A DNA stretch of 6,162 nt from Armatimonadetes bacterium RBG_19FT_COMBO_69_19 (GTDB lineage Bacteria; Sysuimicrobiota; Sysuimicrobiia; Sysuimicrobiales; Kaftiobacteriaceae): assembly GCA_001768125.1 (NCBI GenBank), contig MENB01000189.1:28520-34681 (forward strand), written 5' to 3'. Positions within the stretch are counted from its first letter, which is position 1. The number at the start of each line of letters is the position of its first letter. Both the position numbers and the translations under genes were made by a program. Of the stretch, positions 5,786 to 6,162 are shown in pieces. The notes beneath the pieces were generated by a model. That model worked only from the letters and a program-made list of their open reading frames with translations, did not search any database and was not told the DNA's origin.

Positions 5786-6162
5786 GCGACACGCCTGCGC
5801 ACCTGCGATCTTCGTCCTGGTCGCGGCGACTGGCCATCGGGGCAGGGACGTTCGTCGCGCTCACCCTCCTCACCGGCGTCCAGTATCTGCGGCCGCACTC
5901 CGACCTCATCGTGGGCCAGGTCAGCCCCCGTGACGTCGAGGCCCCCCGCACCGTCGACTTCATCAACCGGGTGAGGACGGAAGCCCTGCGCCAGCGCGCC
6001 GCCCAGAACCTCCAGCCCGTCTACAGCCAGTCCCGCGAGATCAACGATCGCGCGCGGGCGCTCGTCGTGCGGACATTCGCCGCGATTGCACGCGCCCGGG
6101 CCGCCGCCGCGCAGGACCCGGCATCCGGGCCGGCGATCCTCACTCGGGACTCTCCGATACGG
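5782..6162 (+). CDS. pgpH: N-terminal part of a 7TM-HD family protein, likely cyclic-di-AMP phosphodiesterase PgpH (partial at right edge)
   Basis: The frame stays open from the ATG at 5782 to the window edge, 127 codons. A basic cytoplasmic start is followed by one hydrophobic segment at about residues 17-36 (LAIGAGTFVALTLLTGVQYL). Next comes an extracytoplasmic stretch, VGQVSPRDVEAPRTVDF at 44-60, then a helical region (RTEALRQRAAQNLQPVY, 65-81). This layout is typical of the 7TMR-HD extracellular domain (7TMR-HDED) at the N-terminus of PgpH/YqfF proteins, which hydrolyse the second messenger c-di-AMP with a C-terminal cytoplasmic HD domain. The remaining membrane helices and the HD domain lie beyond the window, so the activity cannot be verified. 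AGGA at 5774-5777, 4 nt before the ATG, is a close, weak ribosome site. The gene has no evident role in arginine synthesis and probably starts the next functional group. Confidence 0.75.
   Translation, partial: MSDTPAHLRSSSWSRRLAIGAGTFVALTLLTGVQYLRPHSDLIVGQVSPRDVEAPRTVDFINRVRTEALRQRAAQNLQPVYSQSREINDRARALVVRTFAAIARARAAAAQDPASGPAILTRDSPIR

Noticed and set aside
5686..5966. Minus-strand open frames near the argR/pgpH junction
   Set aside because: They oppose the argR end and the start of the pgpH-like gene, whose sense product has a membrane segment and family motifs; no ribosome site or motif supports the antisense frames.

Overview
The window is a GC-rich (roughly 70% G+C by eye), densely coding bacterial segment. 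It carries seven same-strand genes with almost no intergenic DNA. Six form an arginine-biosynthesis cluster in the order argJ (3' part only), argB, argD, argG, argH, argR. The seventh, entering at the right edge, is the 5' end of a membrane-anchored gene that looks like pgpH, a 7TM-HD family cyclic-di-AMP phosphodiesterase.

Layout: argJ is cut by the left edge and ends at 473. argB runs 483-1346, argD 1359-2567, argG about 2585-3826, argH about 3836-5290 and argR 5295-5768. The pgpH-like gene starts at 5782 and runs off the right edge. Gaps are 4 to 17 nt, so argJ to argR almost certainly form one transcription unit whose promoter, probably with argC and the 5' part of argJ, lies to the left. 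There is no gene-free stretch over 300 bases, no RNA gene, no mobile element and no CRISPR array.

How the genes work together: ArgJ recycles the acetyl group from N-acetylornithine to glutamate. ArgB phosphorylates N-acetylglutamate and ArgD transaminates the semialdehyde. ArgG and ArgH convert citrulline plus aspartate to arginine plus fumarate. ArgR is the arginine-responsive repressor. ArgF (ornithine carbamoyltransferase), which links the two halves of the pathway, is absent from the window and must be elsewhere. The ArgB sequence has the N-terminal helix and C-terminal signature of arginine-inhibited kinases, which suggests control of both enzyme activity and transcription.

Organism: the gene order (argR last, no argF between argD and the rest) and the adjoining PgpH-like gene differ from the usual actinobacterial argCJBDFRGH arrangement. 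A high-GC, non-actinobacterial lineage (for example Armatimonadota/Sysuimicrobiota-like or another deep-branching group) is a low-confidence guess. I see no previously undescribed system here. The points worth a second look are small: two perfect inverted repeats inside argH, a consensus TATAAT with a five-codon mini-ORF at the argR/pgpH junction, and a codon-use dip near the end of argD.
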